Under the pieces are notes generated by a model, which was not told the origin of the DNA, searched no databases, and worked only from the letters and a program-made list of their open reading frames with translations. Positions 9,553 through 18,156 of a stretch of DNA of 64,000 nt are shown piece by piece. The stretch is from Escherichia coli (GTDB lineage: Bacteria; Pseudomonadota; Gammaproteobacteria; Enterobacterales; Enterobacteriaceae): NCBI RefSeq assembly GCF_036503815.1, contig NZ_AP027764.1, positions 3,968,001 through 4,032,000 of the forward strand. Reading direction: 5' to 3'. How positions within the stretch are numbered: the first letter of the stretch is position 1; every line of letters begins with the position of its first letter. The translations under genes were made by a program, and so were the position numbers.

Positions 9553-10345
9553 GTCACTGTTCAGGGCGCTGGTCGCCCTGTCTTTTCTCGCCCCTCTGTG
9601 GCTCAACGCCGCACCGCGCGTCATCACGCTTTCACCCGCCAACACTGAACTTGCTTTTGCCGCCGGGATCACGCCGGTAGGGGTCAGCAGTTATTCCGAC
9701 TACCCTCCACAAGCGCAAAAGATTGAGCAGGTTTCAACCTGGCAGGGGATGAATCTCGAACGCATTGTGGCCCTTAAACCCGATCTGGTGATTGCCTGGC
9801 GTGGAGGTAATGCCGAGCGGCAGGTTGACCAGTTAGCTTCGCTGGGAATAAAAGTGATGTGGGTCGATGCGACAAGCATTGAACAAATTGCCAATGCGTT
9901 ACGTCAACTGGCCCCCTGGAGCCCACAACCGGACAAGGCTGAACAAGCCGCGCAATCCCTGCTGGACCAGTACGCACAATTGAAAGCGCAATATGCTGAT
10001 AAACCTAAAAAACGTGTTTTTCTGCAATTCGGCATTAATCCGCCATTTACCAGTGGAAAAGAGTCGATTCAAAACCAGGTACTCGAAGTTTGTGGCGGAG
10101 AAAACATCTTTAAAGACAGCCGGGTTCCCTGGCCGCAAGTTAGCCGCGAACAGGTGTTAGCACGCGCGCCACAGGCGATTGTCATTACAGGTGGACCGGA
10201 CCAAATTCCTAAAATCAAACAATACTGGGGTGAACAGCTCAAAATTCCCGTTATTCCTCTCACGAGTGACTGGTTTGAACGTGCAAGCCCACGTATTATC
10301 CTCGCTGCACAACAGCTCTGTAATGCGCTTTCACAGGTAGATTAG
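9545..10345 (+). CDS. btuF: Periplasmic vitamin B12-binding protein BtuF
   Basis: BtuF captures cobalamin in the periplasm and delivers it to the inner-membrane BtuCD transporter, which is encoded elsewhere. The 266-residue precursor has a signal peptide of about 22 residues ending LNA-A, and the two-lobe class III binding-protein fold typical of siderophore/B12 carriers (PRVITLSPANTEL at the mature start). I chose the ATG at 9545, inside the 3' end of mtn, because the start nine codons earlier would place extra residues before a normal signal peptide. yadS follows after 37 bp on the same strand. Confidence 0.97.
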   Translation: MAKSLFRALVALSFLAPLWLNAAPRVITLSPANTELAFAAGITPVGVSSYSDYPPQAQKIEQVSTWQGMNLERIVALKPDLVIAWRGGNAERQVDQLASLGIKVMWVDATSIEQIANALRQLAPWSPQPDKAEQAAQSLLDQYAQLKAQYADKPKKRVFLQFGINPPFTSGKESIQNQVLEVCGGENIFKDSRVPWPQVSREQVLARAPQAIVITGGPDQIPKIKQYWGEQLKIPVIPLTSDWFERASPRIILAAQQLCNALSQVD

Positions 10346-10382
10346 CGCCTGACCTTTTCAGGTGCTCAGTGGGGATTGAACA

Positions 10383-11006
10383 ATGCTCGTCTATTGGCTG
10401 GATATAGTCGGCACAGCGGTATTTGCCATCTCCGGCGTTTTGTTAGCCGGAAAATTGCGTATGGACCCTTTTGGTGTTCTGGTACTGGGCGTGGTTACCG
10501 CAGTAGGCGGCGGAACAATTCGCGACATGGCGCTGGATCACGGCCCGGTATTTTGGGTGAAAGATCCCACCGATCTGGTCGTTGCAATGGTAACCAGCAT
10601 GCTGACCATCGTGCTGGTGCGCCAGCCAAGACGCTTACCGAAATGGATGTTGCCGGTGCTGGACGCCGTTGGTCTGGCGGTGTTTGTCGGCATTGGCGTG
10701 AATAAAGCCTTTAATGCGGAAGCCGGTCCGTTAATCGCGGTTTGTATGGGCGTCATTACTGGCGTTGGCGGCGGGATCATTCGTGATGTACTGGCCCGCG
10801 AAATCCCCATGATTTTACGTACAGAAATCTACGCAACTGCCTGTATTATCGGCGGTATTGTCCACGCTACGGCTTATTACACATTTTCCGTACCACTGGA
10901 AACAGCCAGTATGATGGGCATGGTCGTGACGCTATTGATTCGACTGGCGGCTATTCGTTGGCATCTTAAGCTACCGACGTTTGCGCTGGATGAGAATGGG
11001 CGTTGA
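10383..11006 (+). CDS. yadS: UPF0126 family inner-membrane protein YadS
   Basis: A 207-residue polytopic membrane protein of the UPF0126 family with about seven hydrophobic segments. It is built of two similar halves, each with a glycine-rich signature: GVVTAVGGGTIRDM near residue 40 and GVITGVGGGIIRDVL near residue 125. The family belongs to the bacterial TRIC-like cation channel group; substrate for YadS itself is not established. It is the last gene of the mtn-btuF-yadS unit, and a hairpin follows the stop. The start has a GGGGA ribosome site. Confidence 0.93.
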   Translation: MLVYWLDIVGTAVFAISGVLLAGKLRMDPFGVLVLGVVTAVGGGTIRDMALDHGPVFWVKDPTDLVVAMVTSMLTIVLVRQPRRLPKWMLPVLDAVGLAVFVGIGVNKAFNAEAGPLIAVCMGVITGVGGGIIRDVLAREIPMILRTEIYATACIIGGIVHATAYYTFSVPLETASMMGMVVTLLIRLAAIRWHLKLPTFALDENGR

Positions 11007-11017
11007 AGAGAGGAGAT

Positions 11018-11040
11018 GTGCCGGATAGCTTATCCGGCAC
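11018..11040. terminator. Hairpin between yadS and erpA
   Basis: Perfect 10-bp arms GTGCCGGATA (11018-11027) and TATCCGGCAC (11031-11040) with a GCT loop lie between the convergent genes yadS and erpA. The GCCGGAT core resembles one arm of a REP unit, so it may be a solitary REP-derived terminator. Confidence 0.7.
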
Positions 11041-11052
11041 ACGAATAAGAGA

Positions 11053-11397
11053 TTAGATGCTGAAGGAAGAACCGCAACCGCAGGTGCTTTTCGCGTTCGG
11101 GTTGGTCACGATGAAACGAGAACCTTCCAGACCTTCGGTATAGTCAACGGAACCGCCGACCAGATATTGCAAGCTCATCGGGTCAACCACCAGGCCTACG
11201 CCCTGTTTTTCGATGGTCATATCGCCTTCATTCACCTGATCATCAAAGGTGAAACCATACTGGAAGCCGCTACAACCGCCACCGGTGATATACACGCGTA
11301 ATTTCAGATTCGGGTTATCTTCGTCAGCGATCAGGCTTTTAACTTTGTTGGCTGCTGCGTCGGTAAACTCCAGCGGCAGTGCTACGTCATCACTCAT
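11053..11397 (-). CDS. erpA: A-type iron-sulfur cluster insertion protein ErpA
   Basis: ErpA passes Fe-S clusters to target enzymes, including those of isoprenoid synthesis and respiratory dehydrogenases; it is essential for aerobic growth in E. coli. The 114-residue protein carries the three conserved cysteines of A-type carriers: one in [10 protein letters not shown] (about residue 42) and two in the C-terminal CGCGSSF. The ATG at 11397 was chosen over an upstream one because GGAG lies just before it and the length equals K-12. It is monocistronic, convergent with yadS. Confidence 0.97.
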
Positions 11398-11478
11398 ATT
11401 TTGCTCCAAACGACATCGGCAATTGGGCAAATTCTAACCCAATAATAATCGCCATTATCTAATACCCTGGTATTTCGT

Positions 11479-12900
11479 TCAAGTATTCTCGCTGGCTGAT
11501 GCGGCCTTGCTTCGCGCCAGTTGTTCCGCTTCCTGTTTTGCCAGCGTGCGCGCAAGAATCGCCGAGTATAGCGGTTTCCCACCGGTAAATTGTGCTAATA
11601 GTGTTGCGCCAAGACCGGTAATAATCATTGGCAAAATGAGCTGATAGTTATCGGTCATCTCCAGAACCAGAATGATCCCCGTTAACGGCGCGCGAATAGA
11701 TGCCGCCAGTAACGCACCCATTCCGGCAATGGCAAACGTCCCCGCCTCAAGGTGATATTGCGGAAACAGCTCAACGGCAACCATTCCGAAAGCGGTACCC
11801 AGCACAGTACCCAGCGCCAACATCGGGGCAAAAATACCGCCCGGTGCACCGGAAGAGAAGCAGAGTAAGGTAGTAATGACGCGCGCGACGAAGATAAACA
11901 CCAGCATTCCCATGCTGAAATTCCCTGCCGTAGCGATAGGAATCAGGTTAAAACCGCCGCCCGAAGTTGCTGGTGCCACAAACCCCAGCAATCCACACAG
12001 ACCGCCAATCGCACCGCCCATCAGTACCCATTTGGTAATATTGCCGCCGTGCACACGGTGCAGCAAATCCTGCATCCCCAGCACCCATTTATTAAAAATA
12101 GGGCCGAAAATGCCAAAAATAATACCGAGGATCAGATAAAGCCACAGTGTATTAAGCGGCGCGTCAGAAAGTTTACCGACGTCAATCAGCGCAACTTCAT
12201 GATTAAAAATCCGGTACATAATCGTCGACATAATGACGCCAATAAATACCGCTTTAATCGAAATTAACGTATAGCGAAACTGCGGACGCATCTCTTCGAT
12301 AATAAACAAAATACCCGCCAACGGCGCATTAAAGGCCGCAGCCAGACCCGCTGCTGCACCGGTTGCCAGCAGCGTATGGCGCGCTTCATCACCTTTCAGG
12401 CGGAATATATCAAGCACCATCCGACCGATATTACCGCCGATCTGCACGGTTGGCCCTTCACGCCCCAACACCATGCCGCCGCCGAGTGTCCCAAGCCCGC
12501 CAAAGAATTTCACCGGCAATACACGCCACCAGCGAACGGGACGTTGATCTTCCAGCGCCCCTTCAATTTCTGGGATCCCCGAGCCACCGGCTTCCGGCGC
12601 GTATTTGCGCACCAAAAAGTAGCCGAACATCGCCAGCACCGCCGAACAGAGAAAAGCGACGGTTAACAGTAGCGGATAATTATCGGCAGTATGGACCAGC
12701 GCCCCCATCCGTTGGTTCTGTAACCAGGCGACGCCTTTGTCAAAAGCAACAGCTGCCAGCCCGACAAGCGTGCCGACGACGGCAGCCATAAACAAAATGG
12801 CTAACGGGGTTTTATCGCGCTCAAGAAGTTGGCGAATCAGTTGTCTGCGTCGCAGGCGCGCAGCCTGCGGTGTTTCTAAAGAGGGAGTATCAGTTTTCAT
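11479..12900 (-). CDS. clcA: H+/Cl- exchange transporter ClcA
   Basis: ClcA exchanges two chloride ions for one proton across the inner membrane and supports extreme acid resistance. The 473-residue protein has the CLC signatures in order: GGSGIPEIEG (about residues 104-113), LGREGPTVQIGG with the gating Glu148, and GGIFAPMLALG (about 355-365). The many hydrophobic helices are consistent with the 18-helix CLC fold. The gene is single, divergent from hemL across a 224-bp gap that contains a short ERIC-like sequence. Confidence 0.97.
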   Translation of the reverse strand: MKTDTPSLETPQAARLRRRQLIRQLLERDKTPLAILFMAAVVGTLVGLAAVAFDKGVAWLQNQRMGALVHTADNYPLLLTVAFLCSAVLAMFGYFLVRKYAPEAGGSGIPEIEGALEDQRPVRWWRVLPVKFFGGLGTLGGGMVLGREGPTVQIGGNIGRMVLDIFRLKGDEARHTLLATGAAAGLAAAFNAPLAGILFIIEEMRPQFRYTLISIKAVFIGVIMSTIMYRIFNHEVALIDVGKLSDAPLNTLWLYLILGIIFGIFGPIFNKWVLGMQDLLHRVHGGNITKWVLMGGAIGGLCGLLGFVAPATSGGGFNLIPIATAGNFSMGMLVFIFVARVITTLLCFSSGAPGGIFAPMLALGTVLGTAFGMVAVELFPQYHLEAGTFAIAGMGALLAASIRAPLTGIILVLEMTDNYQLILPMIITGLGATLLAQFTGGKPLYSAILARTLAKQEAEQLARSKAASASENT

Positions 12901-13003
12901 CCAATGATCACTTATTGGTCATACAAATAAGATGACGGCATTTTACTCGCACGTTCCATGAAAATCCTTTGCAAAGCGTAATGTTTCAAATGCACAAAAC
13001 TTT

Positions 13004-13060
13004 TATACTCTAAGAAATCAGGATTGTACCAGTACAAGCAACCTGACGTTTGACGAGTAT
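13004..13060. repeat. Short ERIC-like element with the centre deleted
   Basis: The left end TATACTCTAA and the right end (about 26 bp, 13035-13060: GCAACCTGACGTTTGACGAG then TAT) resemble the two outer parts of the full ERIC element at 44950-45076, but the conserved central core is absent. The whole is 57 bp, against 127 bp for the full element. It lies in the clcA-hemL gap, 64 bp before hemL. This is my reading by eye; the left half matches less well than the right. Confidence 0.5.
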
Positions 13061-13124
13061 TTAACTTGTTATGAATAACATAGAATAGCAGCCATTCACT
13101 TTTTCTACGAATCAGGAACCCTCC

Positions 13125-14405
13125 ATGAGTAAGTCTGAAAATCTATACAGCGCAGCGCGCGAGCTGATCCCTGGCGGTGTGAACTCCCCTGTTCGCGCCT
13201 TTACCGGCGTGGGCGGCACTCCACTGTTTATCGAAAAAGCGGACGGTGCTTATCTGTACGATGTTGATGGCAAAGCCTATATCGATTATGTCGGTTCCTG
13301 GGGGCCGATGGTGCTGGGCCATAACCATCCGGCGATCCGCAATGCCGTGATTGAAGCCGCCGAGCGTGGTTTAAGCTTTGGTGCACCGACCGAAATGGAA
13401 GTGAAAATGGCGCAACTGGTGACCGAACTGGTCCCGACCATGGATATGGTGCGCATGGTGAACTCCGGCACTGAAGCGACAATGAGTGCCATCCGCCTGG
13501 CCCGCGGTTTTACCGGTCGCGACAAAATCATTAAATTTGAAGGTTGTTACCACGGTCACGCTGACTGCCTGCTGGTGAAAGCCGGTTCTGGCGCACTCAC
13601 GTTAGGCCAGCCAAACTCGCCGGGCGTTCCGGCAGATTTCGCCAAACATACCTTAACCTGTACTTATAACGATCTGGCCTCTGTACGCGCCGCGTTTGAG
13701 CAATACCCGCAAGAGATTGCCTGTATTATTGTCGAGCCAGTAGCAGGCAACATGAACTGTGTTCCGCCGCTGCCAGAGTTCCTGCCGGGTCTGCGCGCAC
13801 TGTGCGACGAATTTGGCTCATTGCTGATCATCGATGAAGTGATGACCGGTTTCCGCGTGGCGCTGGCTGGCGCGCAGGATTATTACGACGTGGTGCCAGA
13901 CCTCACCTGCCTGGGCAAAATCATCGGCGGTGGAATGCCGGTAGGCGCATTCGGTGGTCGTCGTGATGTGATGGATGCGCTGGCCCCAACCGGTCCGGTC
14001 TACCAGGCGGGTACGCTTTCCGGTAATCCGATTGCGATGGCAGCCGGTTTCGCCTGTCTGAATGAAGTCGCGCAGCCGGGCGTTCTCGAGACGCTGGATG
14101 AGCTGACAACACGTCTGGCAGAAGGTCTGCTGGAAGTGGCAGAAGAAGCGGGAATTCCATTGGTCGTTAACCACGTTGGCGGCATGTTCGGTATTTTCTT
14201 TACCGACGCCGAGTCCGTGACGTGCTATCAGGATGTGATGGCCTGTGACGTGGAACGCTTTAAGCGTTTCTTCCATATGATGCTGGACGAAGGTGTTTAC
14301 CTGGCACCGTCAGCGTTTGAAGCGGGCTTTATGTCTGTGGCGCACAGCATGGAAGATATCAATAACACCATCGATGCTGCACGTCGGGTGTTTGCGAAGT
14401 TGTAA
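13125..14405 (+). CDS. hemL: Glutamate-1-semialdehyde 2,1-aminomutase
   Basis: HemL converts glutamate-1-semialdehyde to 5-aminolevulinate in the C5 pathway of haem synthesis. The 426-residue protein is a class III PLP aminotransferase; the cofactor lysine lies in CLGKIIGGGMPVGAFGG (Lys265), preceded by the PLP-binding Asp in IIDEVMTGFR (about residues 242-251). The ATG is preceded by an AGGAACC ribosome site. The gene stands alone, with a good terminator after it, and is convergent with fhuB. Confidence 0.98.
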   Translation: MSKSENLYSAARELIPGGVNSPVRAFTGVGGTPLFIEKADGAYLYDVDGKAYIDYVGSWGPMVLGHNHPAIRNAVIEAAERGLSFGAPTEMEVKMAQLVTELVPTMDMVRMVNSGTEATMSAIRLARGFTGRDKIIKFEGCYHGHADCLLVKAGSGALTLGQPNSPGVPADFAKHTLTCTYNDLASVRAAFEQYPQEIACIIVEPVAGNMNCVPPLPEFLPGLRALCDEFGSLLIIDEVMTGFRVALAGAQDYYDVVPDLTCLGKIIGGGMPVGAFGGRRDVMDALAPTGPVYQAGTLSGNPIAMAAGFACLNEVAQPGVLETLDELTTRLAEGLLEVAEEAGIPLVVNHVGGMFGIFFTDAESVTCYQDVMACDVERFKRFFHMMLDEGVYLAPSAFEAGFMSVAHSMEDINNTIDAARRVFAKL

Positions 14406-14411
14406 TGATTT

Positions 14412-14438
14412 TGCCTCGCCCACCGGGCGAGGCATTTT
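14412..14438. terminator. Terminator between hemL and fhuB
   Basis: Perfect 10-bp arms TGCCTCGCCC (14412-14421) and GGGCGAGGCA (14425-14434) with a 3-base loop, followed by TTTTAT on the plus strand. The reverse orientation gives AAAATCATT upstream only, so it serves hemL best but may also end fhuB transcripts. Confidence 0.85.
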
Positions 14439-14439
14439 A

Positions 14440-16422
14440 TTAACGGCTCTGCTTTCTCAACAAATAAATAAAATATGGCGCGCCGATAAACGTCGACAGC
14501 AGCCCCGCTGGGATCTGGAATGGAAACAGCACCATCCGCCCGCACCAGTCAGCGAACACCAGCAACAATCCCCCCACCAGCGCCGAAATCACAATATGCG
14601 GCATCGTCCGTCGAAAGCCCATCATCCGCGCGATATGCGGTGCCATTAAACCAACAAAACTCAACGGTCCAATGGTCATTGTCGCGGTCGCCGTCAGGCA
14701 AGCCGCCAGCAGCAGTAGCGCAATTCGCGTCGGCGTCAGCGCCATTCCCACTGCTCGTGCGGTATCACCGCCCAGCGGTAAAATGGTCAGCCAGCGGCGG
14801 CACAGCGGGGTAATCGCCAGCAAAATTACCATCACAATTCCCGTGCGCCAGACCTGCGCCTCGGTCGCGTTGTAGGTCGAACCGGAAATCCACGTCAGCA
14901 CTTGCGCCATTCGCGGGTCACCACTTGCCTGCAACATCATCAAAAGCATGGTGAACGCGGTACTTAAGGCCATCCCCGCCAGTAACATGCGGTGTGGAGA
15001 AAATCCACCGCGTCCGGCGGCGATCATAATGATCAACAGCGTCACCGCCGCCCCGAGACTTCCCGCGGGTAACAGCCAGCCAAAGGCATTACCCGGCACC
15101 AGAAACAGCATTAACACCACGCCAAACGCCGCGCCGGAGCTAATCCCCAGCACTTCCGGGCTTGCCATCGGGTTGCCGGTCAGCCGCTGAATAATACAGC
15201 CCGCCACCGCCAGCATGACGCCCGCAAACAGCGCCGCCATAATTCGCGGCCAGCGCCAGGGCATCAAATCCTCGAGCAACGCCCCGCTCGCCCACGTCCA
15301 GCCGTGCGCATCACGACCAAACGACAGCGCCACCACCACAGCAATTATCAGCAGCACACCGCCAGCAAGGGCAAACGCCAGCACATGTTGGCGTTCAGTC
15401 GCGACACGATCGTTGGCCTTCATATCCGGCGCACTGATGCTGCGTAAACGCGGCAGCAGCCACAGTAACAGCGGCGCACCTATCAACGCCGTCACCGAAC
15501 CGGTAGAAACTTCCATCCACACGCGAGTCAGCCAGAGGATGATTTGATCGGAAAGCCAGAGGATCAGCGCACCAATCAGCGACGCCAGCAGCAGTCTTGG
15601 CAGCAGACGCCGCGCCCCCAGCATTTTTGCCAGCAGCGGCGCGAACAACCCGATAAAGCCGATAATCCCCACCGCGTTCACCAACAGAGCACTGATGACT
15701 ATCGCCAGCGACAGCGCCGCCAGACGCGCGAGCGATAAAGCCAGTCCGAGATTACGCGCCACGCCATCATCAAGCCCCATCAGGGTTAATGGACGAAGTA
15801 GCAGTAACGTCAACATCACGCCGCCCAGCAGCTGTGGCCATAAACGCTCAACGCCGCCCCAGTCGGTTTGCGTCAGCGTTCCGGTACTCCACAGGAACAT
15901 GCTTTGCAGCTGGTCGTGATGGAAGATAACCAGTAACTGATTGATTGCCCCGCAATAAAGGCTCACCACAAGCCCCGCGAGGATCAGCGTTACCGGAGAA
16001 AGCCGTTTCCCCCACGCGACGCCAAAAACGATTAAGCCAACAACGCAAGCGCCCGCAAGCGCAGCAAACTGGCTCGCCATCGCACCAGGGATCGCCCAAA
16101 GCGTCGTGACGGTAATCCCCAGTTGCGCGCCTGTTGCAACGCCCAGCGTGGTCGGCTCCGCCAGCGGGTTACGTAACACTTGCTGAAACAGCACGCCCAC
16201 CAGCCCCAGGCCCGCCCCCACCAGCAGCGAAATCGCCAGACGTGGCAGCAAGCTGTAGTGAAAAATCATCTGCTCGATGACATCGATATCCGGCGACCAG
16301 ATGGCCTGCGCCCACTGACTACGCGGCAGCGACTGCGAGAAGTTCATCCAGGTGAGCATTGCTGCGACAATCACCAGCAGCGCCAGCAATAATGCCGGGA
16401 AAAGCGCAATACGTTTACTCAC
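14440..16422 (-). CDS. fhuB: Ferric-hydroxamate ABC transporter permease FhuB
   Basis: FhuB is the inner-membrane permease for ferrichrome and other hydroxamate siderophores, working with FhuD (periplasm) and the FhuC ATPase. At 660 residues it is a tandem fusion of two FecCD-type permease domains (about 1-330 and 340-660), so one polypeptide replaces the usual dimer. Each half has about ten hydrophobic segments and a conserved Gly-rich coupling loop (GLFAPLLAKMLG in the first, GLMAPHIARMMG in the second). Its start overlaps the fhuD stop by 4 bp (ATGA), indicating coupling. Last gene of fhuACDB. Confidence 0.98.
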   Translation of the reverse strand: MSKRIALFPALLLALLVIVAAMLTWMNFSQSLPRSQWAQAIWSPDIDVIEQMIFHYSLLPRLAISLLVGAGLGLVGVLFQQVLRNPLAEPTTLGVATGAQLGITVTTLWAIPGAMASQFAALAGACVVGLIVFGVAWGKRLSPVTLILAGLVVSLYCGAINQLLVIFHHDQLQSMFLWSTGTLTQTDWGGVERLWPQLLGGVMLTLLLLRPLTLMGLDDGVARNLGLALSLARLAALSLAIVISALLVNAVGIIGFIGLFAPLLAKMLGARRLLPRLLLASLIGALILWLSDQIILWLTRVWMEVSTGSVTALIGAPLLLWLLPRLRSISAPDMKANDRVATERQHVLAFALAGGVLLIIAVVVALSFGRDAHGWTWASGALLEDLMPWRWPRIMAALFAGVMLAVAGCIIQRLTGNPMASPEVLGISSGAAFGVVLMLFLVPGNAFGWLLPAGSLGAAVTLLIIMIAAGRGGFSPHRMLLAGMALSTAFTMLLMMLQASGDPRMAQVLTWISGSTYNATEAQVWRTGIVMVILLAITPLCRRWLTILPLGGDTARAVGMALTPTRIALLLLAACLTATATMTIGPLSFVGLMAPHIARMMGFRRTMPHIVISALVGGLLLVFADWCGRMVLFPFQIPAGLLSTFIGAPYFIYLLRKQSR

Positions 16423-17309
16423 GCTTTACCTCCGATGGCGTTATCCAGAATACGCACAAAGTGCATTGCCGAGAGCGTCGCACCATAAAACCAGACTGCA
16501 GGTACGCGCTGAAAGCGTCCGGCGCGGACAAACGGCATAGCCTGCCACAGCGGCGTCGCCATTAGGGTGTCCATGTCTTTGCTGTTGTCGTGATCAAAAC
16601 AGAGCACATCAACGTCTTTATACGCTGCCAGACGATCGATACTGACGGCAGTACTGCCCCAGAAGTTGGTTTCCCCTTGCCAGGCATTTGGGATGCCGTA
16701 CTCATCAAGAATTTCCTGGAACAAGCTGTTTGGACCGAAGACCAGCATATGGCGCGGATCGATAAGTGTCGTCAGTAATAACGGACGCGCACCACGCTTC
16801 ACAAAGCGGGGGTTCATGCTGCGGATAAAGTCTTCATAGTGCGCTAAATGCGTTTCTGCTGCGCTTTGCAGGTTAAGTAAATCTGCCATTTCCGTCAGTG
16901 ACTTACGCGCCATCGCCAGCGGCTGTTTGCCGTCGCTGAAGTTAAATCCGCGCCCAGGCGCAATGCGTGCCAGCATTTCTGGTGAAGGGCCATACCCTGC
17001 CGACCAGACCATAAACGACGGTTTCATTTCGGTCAGCAGTTCAAGGTTAGGTTCTGTACGCAAACCAACGTCAATCACTGAATCCGGCAATGGTGGCTCG
17101 CTGACCCACAGGCGATAGTTGATGGTATCCGCCACGCCGTAAGGTACGATGCCGAGCGCCAGCAGTAATTCCACCGGCAACCACTCCAGCGCCACAATAC
17201 GATTGGGATCAATAGCCGCCGCGCGGGCGGTATTCATCTGCCATAACAACGGAGAAAGCGCCATCGCCGTTAACAGTCGACGGCGCGAAATAAGAGGTAA
17301 GCCGCTCAT
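16419..17309 (-). CDS. fhuD: Periplasmic ferric-hydroxamate-binding protein FhuD
   Basis: FhuD binds ferric hydroxamates in the periplasm and delivers them to FhuB. The 296-residue precursor has a twin-arginine type leader (ISRRRLLTAMALSPLLW) ending ARA-A at about residue 30, then a class III binding-protein domain. The ATG at 17309 was chosen over the one a codon earlier because it overlaps the fhuC stop (TGATG) and gives the K-12 length. Third gene of the operon. Confidence 0.98.
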   Translation of the reverse strand: MSGLPLISRRRLLTAMALSPLLWQMNTARAAAIDPNRIVALEWLPVELLLALGIVPYGVADTINYRLWVSEPPLPDSVIDVGLRTEPNLELLTEMKPSFMVWSAGYGPSPEMLARIAPGRGFNFSDGKQPLAMARKSLTEMADLLNLQSAAETHLAHYEDFIRSMNPRFVKRGARPLLLTTLIDPRHMLVFGPNSLFQEILDEYGIPNAWQGETNFWGSTAVSIDRLAAYKDVDVLCFDHDNSKDMDTLMATPLWQAMPFVRAGRFQRVPAVWFYGATLSAMHFVRILDNAIGGKA

Positions 17310-18106
17310 CAATAAACAAAACTCACAGGTGCAGCACCCGCCGGATGCGGCAAAATACCCATCGGGATGCCATAAATCATTTCGAGGGTTTCGCCGCGCA
17401 TAATTTCCGCAGGCGTTCCCTGAGCAATCATTTCACCGCCGCGCAGGGCGACCAGATAATCACAGTAACGCGCAGCCATATTGATATCGTGCAGCACGGC
17501 AATGACCGTCAGACCACGTTCCTGACTTAAACGGTGCACCAGCGCCAGCACATCAACCTGGTGGGCGATATCCAGCGCCGAGGTCGGTTCGTCGAGCAAC
17601 AGACAACGGCTATCCTGCGCCACCAGCATGGCGATCCACGCCCGCTGACGTTCGCCGCCAGAGAGGCTATCGACCAGCCGATGCGCCAGCGGTTTTAAGC
17701 CAACCAGCGCGATAGCCTCTTCGACCTTTTCGCGATCTGCCGCGCCAAAGCGCCCCAGCGCGCCATGCCACGGGTAACGACCAATCGCCACCAGTTCACG
17801 CACCGTCATCCCTTCTGCCGGAGGAAGCTGCTGCGGCAAATAAGCCACCTTGCGGGCAAACGCTTTGCTGCTCCAGCTTTCCAGCGGCTGGGCATCAAGA
17901 AGAATTTCACCTTCTGACGGTGGCTGATGGCGGCCCAACATTTTTAACAGCGTGGATTTACCAGAGCCGTTGTGACCAATCAGACCGGTCACTTTCCCGG
18001 CAGGAAAGGTTAACGACAGCGGATGCAAAAGCGTGCGCCCGGGCACACGAAAGGAGATATTACGCAGTGCAAAAGTGGTATCGGAATGATTCGTGTATTC
18101 CTGCAT
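17309..18106 (-). CDS. fhuC: Ferric-hydroxamate ABC transporter ATPase FhuC
   Basis: FhuC energises hydroxamate siderophore import. The 265-residue protein has Walker A GHNGSGKST (about residues 44-52), the ABC signature LSGGERQRAW (about 145) and Walker B RCLLLDEPTSALD (about 163-175), then the H-loop in VLHDINMAA. The start at 18106 (MQEYTNH) is used; a longer reading from 18148 would add 14 residues and lacks a ribosome site. It lies 50 bp after fhuA and its stop overlaps the fhuD start by one base. Confidence 0.98.
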   Translation of the reverse strand: MQEYTNHSDTTFALRNISFRVPGRTLLHPLSLTFPAGKVTGLIGHNGSGKSTLLKMLGRHQPPSEGEILLDAQPLESWSSKAFARKVAYLPQQLPPAEGMTVRELVAIGRYPWHGALGRFGAADREKVEEAIALVGLKPLAHRLVDSLSGGERQRAWIAMLVAQDSRCLLLDEPTSALDIAHQVDVLALVHRLSQERGLTVIAVLHDINMAARYCDYLVALRGGEMIAQGTPAEIMRGETLEMIYGIPMGILPHPAGAAPVSFVY

Positions 18107-18156
18107 AACAGCCAACTTGTGAAACGGGCACGGAAATCCGTGCCCCAAAAGAGAAA

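Noticed and set aside
14520..16565. Several plus-strand frames of 60-140 codons opposite fhuB and fhuD
   Set aside because: They overlap certain genes completely and have no start signals or domains.
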